The notes under the pieces were generated by a model. It saw only the letters and a list, made by a program, of their open reading frames with translations. It was not told the origin of the DNA and made no database searches. 64,000 nucleotides of DNA from Silene conica. Taxonomy: Eukaryota > Streptophyta > Magnoliopsida > Caryophyllales > Caryophyllaceae. Position 1 is the first letter of the stretch; each line of letters opens with the position of its first letter. Shown here in pieces: positions 32,229 to 44,190 of this stretch. The stretch lies in assembly GCA_029255685.2 (NCBI GenBank), contig CM055313.2, positions 24,033,079-24,097,078 on the forward strand. The letters are read 5' to 3'. Position numbers and translations under genes: made by a program.

Positions 32229-35200
32229 AAACGATCCTCAGGCCTAAACCAAATGAATAATAATGAACGTAGGAAGAGTCTAATAAAATGAACCCTGAGA
32301 TGAAATTGATAGGAGCCCCAAAAAGGAACGGGATGAGTTAGGGGCCCCCTCACACCAAACCTGGGCCCTTTCAGTTCTGTCTCGGGAACCCAATGAGAGA
32401 AATTGAAAAGTGGGGTAGATTATATAGTGACCTAGTTATCTGGTACTAACGTTCTTGCAGGAGAAGGATTGAGGTAAGTTATGATGTGAAATATGGTTGG
32501 TAATATGTATACTGTGAATCATGAGATTGATGTTGAATGTTGACTGAGATATACTATTTTTGGTATTGAGAACAAGAGATTTTGAATATGATGAGCTTTA
32601 CTTGTATATATATGGTGCTATGCATGCGGCTGTATGGTCCCTGAACCGTTAGGTAGAGATATAGTGTAATGATATGTGTAATAAGTTGATGAGCTATAGT
32701 CACCTAAAAGGACAGATGTAGGGGAGATATGATCATGATTGACTGGAATGGTTAGTAGATCCCGCTATGCTATGTCGTTATAGGATGTGGAACCAAGTTA
32801 AGTCTTATGGGTAAAGCTAGTAGACCGAACCGGAGGCCGTGCACGTTGATAATTGTCTGTACTATTCTATGTGTATACACTTCTTATATGCATGCCTTAT
32901 ACCTTGCAAGGGTTTACTGATTGGCATACCAGGCAAATGTGATCGGAATTTGAGATTTATGATTTTATTATTTTACTAATTGCTTTAGCAATCCATGTTT
33001 AGTAATATGTAGAATGTGTGTTCTAAGCTATGAATGTATATAGTCATGTGTTGCGTATATCGTATTTAAAATTTTATGCCTGTTATATACATTTAAATTC
33101 GTTATGAAGTTTATCATCAATAAGGGATACGTAGTAGTCCCTAGGTTATATTTCCGTACTTGGATACACCTGTATAACTGTCAAGTTATTTAATTGATTT
33201 TATTTTCAGTTTCGAAACCTTTACCGTATTTTGATGCCAACTACAATTGAAATGAAGAATGAATGTTAATATGGTACAGAGTGATGTCTATGCTTCAAAT
33301 GATTGTCAATGTGTTTGGATGAGAAAGGTTGAGTGTGGATGTAGTAATGTGTAGTTGCAAAGGAACCAAAATTTTAATAAATTTTCAGAATGTTACCTGG
33401 TTTGTCCGGGCTGTCACTTTATACGGGTTTCATAATTGAGGATGAAAATTTTATGTATGATAACCTTCTGAGTTGGGTTTACAATGCTAGTGATTTATCT
33501 TGATATGAGTTATGTCTGTGGGAGAAATAATTCTTTTATTCGACAGTAGTCAGACTGTTACTGCATAGTCCCGTTTTGACCTATCTTTTGTAACAGAAAT
33601 CATTTAAAACTTGGTTATTGCTTGTGCATAGTTCCAACTCTACTGTTCAGAATGTTCGTTCACGTTTTCAAAATGTTACGCTATGTAAAATCTTAACGAG
33701 CTGTTATTCAATTGTGATTTTTGCAAGATGCCTAAAATTTTGTTGAAATGCTGTAAAGTTATTGTTCGAATTGTTCGAATTGTAAATATTGTATTAAATA
33801 ATTTTCTTGAGGTATGCATTCGATACTTTTCCTCTGTTTAACTAATTCCTTATATTTACTAAAAGTTTATGTTTGCTCACACGTTAGCTAAGTTGTTATT
33901 TAATTATGGTTGGTAAGTTGCTGCATAATATTTAATTGGTGAACTTATGAGATATGTGAGTACATATAAAAGTTTAACCGAATGTGAATTATGTGATGCG
34001 ACCACATGATATCCTGATATGACATTAGTAACATGAAAAGTAGGCATGTGGTATGCGTATGACCCTCATTACGTGAGAGTATAACCTTGTTTATTCCGTC
34101 AAGTTTAATATAAAATCGTTCCTATTATATGTCCTATATTATGATCTCAAAATGGATATGTGCTGCTCGTATGTGATGTTAAAAGCATGTTTATCTGCGC
34201 CAAGTGGCAGAATGAAATCTAACTGGTAAATTTATTAGCATAATATAGCAACCTAATGGTTATACGTAATCGTGATTATTTGAACAATAAATCTAGTTGA
34301 TGTTCTTTCGTATACTGATGGTTTACCTCTGTCTAGTCCTCTGTGATTATAGTCCTTATAACTGTTTTTCGGGTATATTGTTATACCATACAGTGAATTG
34401 CATAATGCTATACCTAGAATTTGATCATGATGTGTTAAATTATCAATTGTTGACATATGATTTATGGAAGTACCAGTCTGGTGAATTCGTTTACTTTTAT
34501 TGTTAATTTTGTTTTCATAATTCATGAACTACAAGAACGATGTTTTGTAAGGGAGAGTCAGAATGCCTCCGTGTAGTATTGTTTCGATTTATAACTTGTA
34601 AATTGTCTTGGATTCGTGTTTATAAATTGTCAGAATGTTTCAAACGTTTCAAAATACTTTCAAAGGTGGTAAACCGTGATAAAGCTTGATAATTGATAAT
34701 TATGGTGATTGTTGCAATATGACTATTCTGTAGCTAGGTGTCGATGAAATCCTGCTTGAATGTTAATTGCTGCGCATTGTATAAAACCCTTATTTTGCAA
34801 GTCGTATATAATAATAGCTCCATGATAAATGATGTAATATGAGTGGACGGGGAATGTACCTAAGTGACATATACTAACTAATTGATATCTAGGAATGTTA
34901 AACGATCTTGCGAAGTCTATGAGTTATGTATGTCTTGTGTGGCATGTCCATGTTCCATGTTTAATTACGTTAAATAATTTTGCGCTATGTCTTTTCCTAA
35001 ATATGGTTGTGCTTCAAAAATATGTTTATGAACATGAAACGTTTTAAATTGTCAATTATGAACTGTGATTTTTCCGATTATTTATGTAGTTGTAAATACT
35101 AGCTTGCGTTGAAATTTCATGGGTGTGTAAGTGTTATCTATTCCGAATCTGTTTTACTGCGTAACACGATCCTACCGACCCTAATATTTTATTGTTGCTC

Positions 35201-36109
35201 GAGGTTATATGTTATATGATAATTGATATGAGCCTCTTTTGAGTACTGATTTGAGTTGAATATTAGTAGTTGTCCTTTTATTTTGATAGTTAAACTTTTC
35301 TATTGATGTGATAATTCTTTTGTTTGTGAGATGGGAAAACTTTTAGTAATCGATTAGTCTGAGTTATGTACAAGTTCTTGTTTTATGGTGTACACGTTCT
35401 TGTTTTATGAATAACGGAATGATGAGTATATATACAAGTATGACAACGAACTTGGGAGGTCAGTACTGAGGAGATTGAGTTACTCTTGAGTTTGAGATTG
35501 CAGTGCAGTGTTTTAGCATGTTGTCGCATTCTGGTGGAATATTTGATAATATCAATATTGAAATCGAGATGAGATTTGGTCATTGGTACTGAGTTATGAG
35601 TTTGAAATCGATATTGAGACGAAGTATTGATTCGCAGTTTATTCCGCCAATTCACGCACCCTTGTCTTTGGTTTTAAGTTCGACGATGATAATACAATAC
35701 TTGGCTTCTTAGAGTAAGATTTTATGAAATAGAGTAATGGTAAGACGGAGTAATGGCTGGAATTTTATAATGGGGTTACGGGGACGTAACCAAGTTTTAA
35801 GGAGGATAGGATTGTAGAATCTTATGATTTATGACATGGCTAATTGGTATGTCGTGATTGTTTGAATATACTTGATATTCGTGATTACTTCTGTTATTCT
35901 AATTATTTCTTCTATGCACTACATTGTGATTCGTTAAGTGTCATGCTCTCTTTTGGCGATGTGTTAAACTTTAGGGACAAAGTTTCTTAAGGGGGATGGA
36001 ATGTAACATTTCACGTTTTGAAGCTTATATAAGTCCTACTTGTGTTCTTTTGTGCTAGTTGGTGTTTCATTTCTTTACGGGCATTGAACTTCGGGACGAA
36101 GTTCGTTTT
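32229..36109 (+). other. LARD interior, non-coding
   Basis: These 3.9 kb contain no recognisable gag, protease, RT, RNase H or integrase motif. The longest open frames are under 95 codons and featureless. Near its end, 35989-36015 looks like a second polypurine tract plus LTR start (AAGGGGGATGGAA then TGTAACATTTCACG), a relic of another element. Confidence 0.8.
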
Positions 36110-36122
36110 AAGGAGGGAAGAC
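36110..36122 (+). other. LARD polypurine tract
   Basis: AAGGAGGGAAGAC stands directly before the 3' LTR and is identical to the tract before the Tekay-like LTR at 16013, so the two elements share a lineage. Confidence 0.88.
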
Positions 36123-38418
36123 TGTAATACCTCGATATTTAAGTTATGTTAGCTACGTTATAGTGTTACATCAAGGGTGTGTTAAACGTTCTTTTTCTAT
36201 TCAATATGTGTTATTTGAGTAGCTATTGTGTTATGTTAACAAGGGGGTTTGATCTCGAGACCATTAGCACACTAGTATGGGCCTCGTTATAAGTGATAAT
36301 CAATCAGCCCATACTAGGTTTTGAGTCACGAACACCTAATCTTTCTTTGGCTGCCGTCATTTTTACACACACACCCAAACCTAATCTACCCTAACCCTCA
36401 TACAAACACCACACATACTTGCAGCCATCACATCGAAGTTTACGTAGGAGGTGATCACAGTGGTCTTAAGGCGGTCCAGGGGTGGTCGATCTTGGCCAGA
36501 AGTAGGTATGTGTATCACTGTCTTAAACGTCTTTCACACCTGCTGTTTGTATGCGTTTCTGGGTCGTGTAAGTTGTCTGCCAACTATGTTTCTTTTGTGT
36601 AAAGCAATCTATGGGGTGTAGATGTAGTGTCTGACCCTCGTCGTGGTGGTGTCAACCACCGTACAACACCAGTATAGGTGGTCTTCAGGCGTCTGTCGCG
36701 GGCTTGTTTGGTTATTTTAAAATAACGAGTCTGGCCTATTAACGTAATTGTTGGTGTCGACGTCTTATTTCAACTCGTCGTGGTTGATGGTGGGAGTGAA
36801 AGAATAGGTGGTGGTCAGATGAGAGTTGGGGTGGTTGCTAGGGTGGTTCCTAGTGGTGGTTACAGCGTCGTTTAGTGGTGATTCGTTCATGTTCTGTTTT
36901 GGGTTTCTGTACGTTGTTTGTTGGTCTGGTTGTTGGGGGTGGCACCACCGCTGACTCGGGGGAGGTCGGTGCGGTGGTACCACCATGTTAGGGTGTCTGG
37001 TGCCGGGGGGTGGCTATGGTGACATGAGGGAGTCGTTCTGGTGGCTGGAAGGGGTGTCGACGAAGGGGGTTTCAGGTCTGGTCTGCTACTGGCGCGATGA
37101 ACCAGGCCTGGTGTTGGCCCTGGTTCGCCGTGTCAGGGGTGGTCGAAGGGATAGTCGGCAGTCGTGGTGGCAGGTGGTGGTCCTGAGCCCAAGGTCTGGT
37201 GGTTGTTGTGGGCTGCGGAAGGGTTGCGGTGGTGTTAGGAGGGTAAGTTTGGTTGTGAGTCGGGCTGGTTTAAGGTGTGGGCTGTTTTCGTGTTTTCGAT
37301 TATTACTTATTATTGTTATCATTATTATTATTAAAAGTATATTTATTATTGTTATAATTTTAGTATTATTATTATTATTATGATTACTATTTTAATATTA
37401 GCCGTCTCTCGTTATTTCAAGTTATTTGTTATCGTGTAATTGAAGCTTATGAGTCGGAAATCAATGAGTTAAGGAAAGTTTCTATTTAAGGAAACTTTCC
37501 ATTTATAATGGGTTTCTATTTTTGGAAACTTTCCATTTATGGAAGGTTTCTATTTATAGTATGCATAGGAGGTTATGGGGTTTCGGGAAGGTTTTTAATT
37601 CGTTATGTGTACGTGTTTAGGTAGCGGGTTTCGCGTGGAACACTTCTAACAAGCTTTGACTTATTTGCTTTCCTGCCATTTCAGGTAGGGGAATACCGTA
37701 TGCCTGTTGATGAGTTATTTGATTATTAATCGTTGTTAACAATGTTCATCTTATTATATTGAATGAATGGTATATTGCTTTATTTGATTGAATAATTATG
37801 TGACATGATACGATGTGACGAATAATGGGTCTTGTGATATGGAGTGGAGTATATTGGGTCTTGTGACTGGTGTGGAGTATATTGGGTCTTGTGATTGGTG
37901 TGGAGGTAATGGGTCTTGTGATCGGTGCGGAGTTTATTTGGCGTTGGATCGGTGCGGAGTTTATTTGACGTTGGATCGGTGCGGAGTTTATTTGGTGGTG
38001 GATCGGTGCGGAGTTAAGGGACGATTGATCCCAATATATATATTATAAGTGTGTTTATTTACTTTTCCTCTACTCAACCTCGTGGTTGACCCTGTGTATT
38101 CGTGATCACCTGTGATGAACCAAATTATTGGGGAGCAGATTGACAGGTGGCTGAGACTATGGGAAGCTATGGGAGGAGAGAGCTTGGATCCGGACCCGAC
38201 TAGAGTCTAGATCACCATAGTCAGTTTAGCATGAGTTGTACTTACTTTTCATAAGACAGTTTTATTACAGTTTTAAGAACATGTTATGGAGTTTAACTTT
38301 TAATTAAAGTACTGTTTATCATTCCTTTGTATCTACTGCCTCGGGAAACCGAGATGGTAACACCCTTATTTATCTGGGGAGTCCTAGTACAGGCCCTTAA
38401 ATAAATGGGGGTGTAACA
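36123..38418 (+). repeat. LARD 3' LTR
   Basis: It is collinear with 29920-32213 throughout, with about 33 substitutions and a few 1-3-bp length changes in the trinucleotide tract. It ends GGTGTAACA before the duplicated tcttt. Confidence 0.95.
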
Positions 38419-38913
38419 TCTTTTTTCCAATAGCCCAGAGGCCTAAAAACGTGTCTTATACACTTCAATTTGAGCCGTTTCGGGTGACTGTATCGACCAT
38501 TTTTGTTTTGTCGATTTTCATACCACGTTTCCGAAGTCGCATCATGAGGTGTCTTATTCGATTATATACCCAATAAAAAACTATAAATCAATTTTACACG
38601 ACTATCCGTTTTTCGACCGAAACTGGTTTACAGCTGTTGCTATTGAAAATTTTTATGCCCGCGTTATCTCGTTCGATTAGCCATCCGTGCAATTTTCGGA
38701 TATTTTTGTTCCGGGAGGACATAGGCATTAAAAACGTGTATTATACACATTAATTTGAGCCGTTTCGGGTGATGAATCGGCCATTTTTTTCTGTCGGTTT
38801 TCATACCACGTGTCCAAAGTCGCATCATGATGTATCTTATTTGATTTTCTACCCAATAAACAACTATAAATCATTTTTACAAGATTATCCGATTTTTGAC
38901 CAAAACTGGTTTA
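38419..38913. repeat. Satellite array, segment 4
   Basis: The monomer interrupted by the LARD resumes ('ccaatagcccagaggcc'). Landmarks lie at about 38525 and 38810. It ends at the CACTA target tta. Confidence 0.9.
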
Positions 38914-38937
38914 CAGTACAAGAATGACCTGAAATAG

Positions 38938-39195
38938 CGACTAAACAGGCGACCGCACAGGTAGTCGCTAAATTAGCGACCGCACAAAAAAAGCGGGCGA
39001 CCGATATCGGTCGCTAAAATTAGCGACCAAAAGCTTATCCCCAACTTATCTAAAAAAATCCGCGCGAATCCGAGGGCGACCATAGCGCCATTTTAGCGAC
39101 CGAAAGTGGTCCCTAATTTAGCGACCGAAATCAGTCGCTAAAATTGGCGACCGATTTCAGTCGCTAAATTAGCGACCACTGTCGGTCGCTAACCC
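38938..39195. repeat. Left subterminal repeat array of second CACTA
   Basis: Repeated 'ttagcgacc' / 'ggtcgctaa' phrases in alternating orientation give stacked hairpin potential, the typical CACTA subterminal structure. The right-hand counterpart is near 45640-46060. Confidence 0.88.
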
Positions 39196-40278
39196 TCTGT
39201 TATATTTTTTCGCCTCTTCTTTATCCCGTCGTTCCCCCAATTCTCTTAAACCTTAAAAAAAAACCAAACCCCCTCGTCACCCTTGACCACCGTGCCTTTA
39301 CCAAAACACCGCAACGTCACCGGACCACCCACCGCCGCCGTTCACCTACCTTATACTCGTTTTTCAGGTTTGTGTCGATTTAATAACTTTATCTATGTAT
39401 TGAATCCCTTTATAGTATTATTGTAATTCACAATTGTTGTTAGTAATTAGATTATTAGGATGCTTTTAGTTAGTAATTAGATTATTAGGATGCTTGTTAT
39501 GTATAAGTTAATTAGGTTTCTTATGTATAAGTTGTGATTAGGGTTAGAAATTGGGGAAAATTGGATGATGATTTTAGTTAGTAATTATATTTCTAGGATG
39601 ATTTTAAGAAAATTTTTGATGTTTATTATGTTTGTATGTGTAATTTAATTAGTATTTTCGGAAATTAGTTGATGTTAGGGCTAGAAATTGATAAAAAAAA
39701 ATGGGAAAAAATTGGGTGTTATTGTTAATGAGTGTTAGTATTGTTAGAAATTGGGAAAAAAATTGTTGAATGTTATTATTCAAATTAGTATATTATTGTA
39801 AGTTATTGTGAATATTTTCCGTGGAAGAATGACTATTGACCTTGTACCCGTTCATGAATTACTCGTTAGGAGGAATTCATGAATAGTCCCCATTTTGGGA
39901 CTGTCTTTGTATATTTCAAGTCACTTAGGTAGTAAATACATACTTGTGAATTTATTAATGGGGAAAGAGTTTGGTAACAATTACTGTAATGTTCTTCGAA
40001 TACATATGTGAAATAAATAAAAATTTATTTCACATTGTGTATTTGAAGAACTGAGGGGAATTAGTGCCAAAATTTTTTTCCTCACTAATAAATCACAAAT
40101 GTGTGTTTACTAGTGACTTGAAATATACATTGATGGGTTTAGGTTGGAGTGATAAGGACCCAATTGAAATCTTGAAGTACATATTGAGAATTCTTAGCTT
40201 GAACTTATTATTTGTTGAAATATTATTGAAATTGTTTTGTGTTTGTTTGCTGGTTTATTATATATTATCTACATTAAA

Positions 40279-41660
40279 ATGAAGAGATTTGAACGTAGCT
40301 GGATGTACGAAGAAAGAGTAGATAAGAAGAAACGTCCCAATGCTAGATTTGTGAAGGGAGTTCGTGGGTTTATTGAATTTGCTAGATGTTCAGAATCATA
40401 TGATTTCGAACAGCGCAAACTTAGGTGTCCTTGTACTAAATGTAAAACCTTAAAATATTTACTTGAGAAAGAAGTAGAAGAACATCTTATTACGAATGAG
40501 TTTTTTCCAAACTATTACAACTGGATATCACATGGGGAAAAATACTCTTCTGATCCCGAACACCCTCAAATCCAATCAAATGAGAACCCGTATAGAGATA
40601 TGGTACTGGATGCCTTTGAGTCGAATGCTTTCACTAATACCGATCATGTACCTATAACCGAGGAAGAAGATCCAAACCCAAAAGCAAAAGCCTTTTTTGA
40701 TATGCTAAGGGACTCCGAAAAAACTTTATATGAGGGGAGCAGAATGTCATTGTTGCAAGTTGCATCGAGGATAGTAACGTTAAAATGTGAGTACAATATG
40801 CCGTTTAAAGCGTTTGACAGTATTGCTACTTTAATTAAAGATGTTATACCCGATAATAACATTATGACCCGTAATTTTTACAATACCAAAAAAGTGGTCA
40901 AAGGTCTTCAGCTTCCACATGAAAAGATTGACGCATGTCCTGGAGGATGTATGTTTTTCTGGAAAGATGATGCGTTGCTAACCAAATGTAAGAAATGTCA
41001 AAGGGATAGATATGAGACAAGTGAGGGAAATATTATCTTGAAGGGGATCGAAAAAGGGTAAGAAGAGTGGAAAAACAAAGAAACCAATATCATTAAACCC
41101 ATTAATTTATCTTCCCCTAGCTCCAAGACTTCAAAGGTTATATGCCACGAAAAATATTGCCAACCAAATGAGATGGCACAAAGAAAACCCCTGTACACCA
41201 GGAAAGATGTGTCATCCGAGTGACGGAGAGGAGTGGAAGCGTTTTGATAGGTTGTATCCTGATTTTGTCGAGGAACCTCGCAATGTGAGACTTGGCTTAT
41301 GTACGGATGGGTTTGACCCTTTTGGTCAGTTTGGTAGATCTTACTCATGTTGGCCTGTAATGATCACACCGTACAACTTACCTCCTTGGCTATGTTCGAA
41401 AAGACAATTTATTTTCCTCTCACTACTTATTCCCGGTCCTCATAACCCAAAAAATAACGTGGATGTTTATTTACAACCGCTGGTGGAAGAATTGAAGTAT
41501 CTGTGGGAAGTTGGTGTCGAAACATTTGATGTGTCCAAGAAGCAAAAAACTTCCTACTAAGAGCTTCACTGTTGTGGACTGTAAGTGATTTCCCCGCATA
41601 AGGTATGCTATCAGGCTGGGTAACAGCGGGTCGAATGACATGCCCTTACTGCATGGATAA
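40279..41660 (+). pseudogene. Tnp2-like CACTA transposase, N-terminal part, frameshifted and truncated
   Basis: From the ATG at 40279 the frame reads the transposase-associated N-terminal domain (WMYEERVD, PCTKCKTL, WISHGE) and the start of the Transposase_21 domain (PFKAFDSI, CPGGCMFFWKDD). A one-base shift near 41055 moves the reading to a second frame, which continues QMRWHKENP, WKRFDRLYPDF, GLCTDGFDPFG and PGPHNPKNNVDVYLQPL to 41560. A further decayed stretch (LLWTVSDFPA, RMTCPYCMDKSK) reaches about 41660. The rest of the catalytic region is deleted, with the sequence jumping directly to the TnpA-like gene. Family members bind CACTA ends and cut and paste them. Confidence 0.88.
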
Positions 41661-41663
41661 AAG

Positions 41664-42453
41664 CAAAGCTTGAGCGACTAGCTTGGGATAGATTTAATGA
41701 TGTTGGTAAGAGGAGGCTAAAGGACATTATGTATAATGTGTCGAGGAGAAAGACTCCGCCAACGTTCATGAAAGGTAATAATTTATTAATAATCGTATTA
41801 AAATAAAAAATTTAACATTTTTTTAATTTATATTAATCGTTTCTATTTTATTGGATTGTAGGTCAATCATATGAAGAATTCACTAAGTACAGAGAAAGTC
41901 CTGAGTTCAAGCAAGCGTCGGCCCGGAACAAGGCGAACAAGAGGGGTGGAGATGATCCCGAAGCGGAAGTTGAGCCTACTCATTATGGTGGGTCTCAGTC
42001 ATTCCATGATCGGGCAGTGATAAGTGTAAGTATTTACTCTTGTAATTTAATTTATTACTTTTATCTTGAAGTATATATTTAGTTGTAAATTTTTATTAAC
42101 TGAATAACACTTCATGAATTTATTATTTTTTTTATAGGCAAAGAAAAATAAGGGCAAGCTACAATAGGTTGTAAATCTCTTCCTTGAGACACATGCCAAG
42201 AAGGGAAGGAAAGGGTTCGTCTTCGCAAATTCAAAAGATCACGAATTATATGTAAGTGTTATTGTATAAAGTATTTAAAAAATGATTTATAATCAATTAT
42301 ATGTAAGTTTTATTGTATATATTATTAATAATGTTTCATTTTTTGTAGGAAAAATTTCTTGACCGAAAGAGGAAGAACCCTGACATCTCCGACAATCAGC
42401 TTTGGTATGAACTAGTAGATGGTTTTCAGAAAGGAGGAGTCTACGGGGCCGGT
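41664..42453 (+). pseudogene. TnpA-like (Transposase_24) gene, 5' exons of the second CACTA
   Basis: Exon-like blocks read LAWDRFNDVGKRRLKDIM then KTPPTFMKG (ends near a GT at 41776), EEFTKYRESPEFKQ through THYGGSQSF (about 41862-42024, donor gtaag), HAKKGRKGFVFANS (about 42139-42250) and a block from about 42350 ending GGVYGAG at the solo LTR. This order matches the plant En/Spm Transposase_24 family, which in Spm assists transposition by binding the ends. One in-frame stop follows KGKLQ near 42166. The gene resumes after 45131. Confidence 0.8.
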
Positions 42454-43265
42454 TGTAAAACCCCTCGCGAAAGCGGAAAAGATAACATACAAAGTACCAA
42501 AAATGCAGCGGAATTAAAACTTTTTAACATAACTAAACATGCGAGGTGCTTTAGAAATCTAAACATGCGAAAGATAGAACATAAATAAGTATATAAATAC
42601 TATACAAAGCAGCCCGGGATAGCATACCCTACAGGCACAAAATACAGAAACATAAGTCTAAGGTCTAGCTACACGATGTAGGTAAGTCATCGATGATAGG
42701 ATCATCACTCGCTAGCCTCAACGTAACCCCCTGCAAACAGCCTCATGTACCTACACACACACCAACATGTGCGCCACAGTCAGTGGGGAGTGACTAGAGT
42801 TCTCATAGCCACCTAATGTCATACAACACAGAACATGTAAACAAGTATTATACTCCAACATAAACAATCATCTGAAGCATTTATATCAACATCTCAATCT
42901 CCTATCATCATGCAAATACTATGCAAGGGCTCTCAACCAACTTCGGAAACTATTTGGAAGGAGAGCCGGTTTCCCTTCCGGTTGCCCGGCCGGGGGGTCT
43001 TTCAGTCCAAACCATTTACGAAACCAATTAAAGAGTCATCCAATGCCCTGGATGAGCAATACTATAAACAAGGTACTAAACTCATCAATATCAACATACA
43101 TATCTGACATTGTACCAACCCTAGGCAAGCAGATATAAAACGGCAAGTATAAAGGTTCAGCGGTCAACTTAAGACATAACCTAAATACCAAAACACATGC
43201 AAACACATTTCAGCAGTATATAACAATGTACCCCAACTCAGGCAAGTATATACAAATCAACACAT

Positions 43266-43600
43266 ACGCGAACCACCCACGAAGGGGTTCGACCACAGCA
43301 CAATGAACCAACCACGGAGGGGTTCAACACGGAGAAAGAACCACCCACGAAGGGTTCAACAAAAGGCAGGACCACCCACTAAGGGGTTCGCCGAACAGAC
43401 AGAACCACCCACTAAGGGTTCGACCACTAAGCTAGAACCAACCACTAAGTGGTTCACGCGGAACAGAACCACCCACGAAGAGGTTCGCACGAAGAAGACA
43501 GAACCACCCACGGAGGGGTTCGCACGAAGAAGACAGAACCACCCACAGAGAGGTTCGCACGAAGAAACACAATAAACCAACCACGAAGTGGTTCCACAAC
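43266..43600. repeat. Minisatellite in solo LTR (20-40-bp units)
   Basis: About eleven units are built on 'accacccacgaaggggttcg' with variable linkers. Open frames through it on both strands are by-products of the repeat. Confidence 0.85.
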
Positions 43601-43867
43601 CAAATCTCCCAAAGAGGCTACTTACTAAACCACAATCAATTCTTCAAATAACTTCAATCGACACTTAATTGACCCCGGCAACTAAGTTGAGGGAGAGCCG
43701 GTTTCCCTTTCGGTTGCCCGACCGGGGGGTCTCTATCCTCACTCCATTCCCGAACCCAATATAGTGCCGCCTGAACTTCCGGGACTCCAAACATACATAC
43801 GAAGCATACGGAAAAAGAATCAATGCAATCCGACTTGAAAATCAAAAGTTATGAAACGAATAATACA

Positions 43868-44190
43868 ATCAGGGGCTCTCAGCCGGTTGGCCACAGGCGG
43901 CCGGTCAACCGGCTGAGAGTCCATAATCTCTAGCCGACAACAACAAAAAAAACAACATAAAGGGTCTCCCAGCCGGCCGGCCGGCTGCCGGTCCACCGGC
44001 TGGGGACTCTTTTCTCTCCTCTTCTCGCAAAATCACAACAACATAAGGGGCTCCCAGCCGGCCGGCCGGCTGCCGGTCCACCGGCTGGAGACCCATTTCC
44101 CAAGACTTACGAAAATAAGAAGACACAAAGGGGGACTCTGAGCCGGCCGACCGGCTGCCGGTCAGCCTGCCGGCTCAGAGCTTCTGCTCG
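43868..44190. repeat. Ladder of four GC-rich hairpins in solo LTR
   Basis: Four inverted repeats start near 43872, 43962, 44047 and 44132. Each has arms like 'ctcccagccggc' and 'gccggctgggga', spaced about 85-90 bp apart, and a loop region GGCCGGCTGCCGGTCC-like. A different hairpin-rich unit with 'ggttgcccggccgggg' occurs twice, near 42975 and 43708. Confidence 0.8.

Larger units (their letters stand above)
29920..38418 (+). mobile_element. LARD: large non-coding LTR retrotransposon derivative (8.5 kb), fossil
   Basis: It has two long LTRs (2294 and 2296 bp), a primer site, a 3.9-kb interior, a polypurine tract, and the target duplication tcttt on both sides (29915-29919, 38419-38423). It sits in a satellite monomer whose sequence continues on the right. 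No gag or pol motif is found in any frame of the interior, so it must depend on partner proteins. The LTRs differ at about 33 sites by eye (1.4 percent), suggesting insertion roughly 0.5-1 million years ago. It looks structurally whole for a non-coding element. Confidence 0.93.

Noticed and set aside
43300-43580. Regular repeat-spacer pattern resembling a CRISPR array
   Set aside because: This is a plant nuclear LTR minisatellite. Units and linkers both vary in length and no cas genes exist here.
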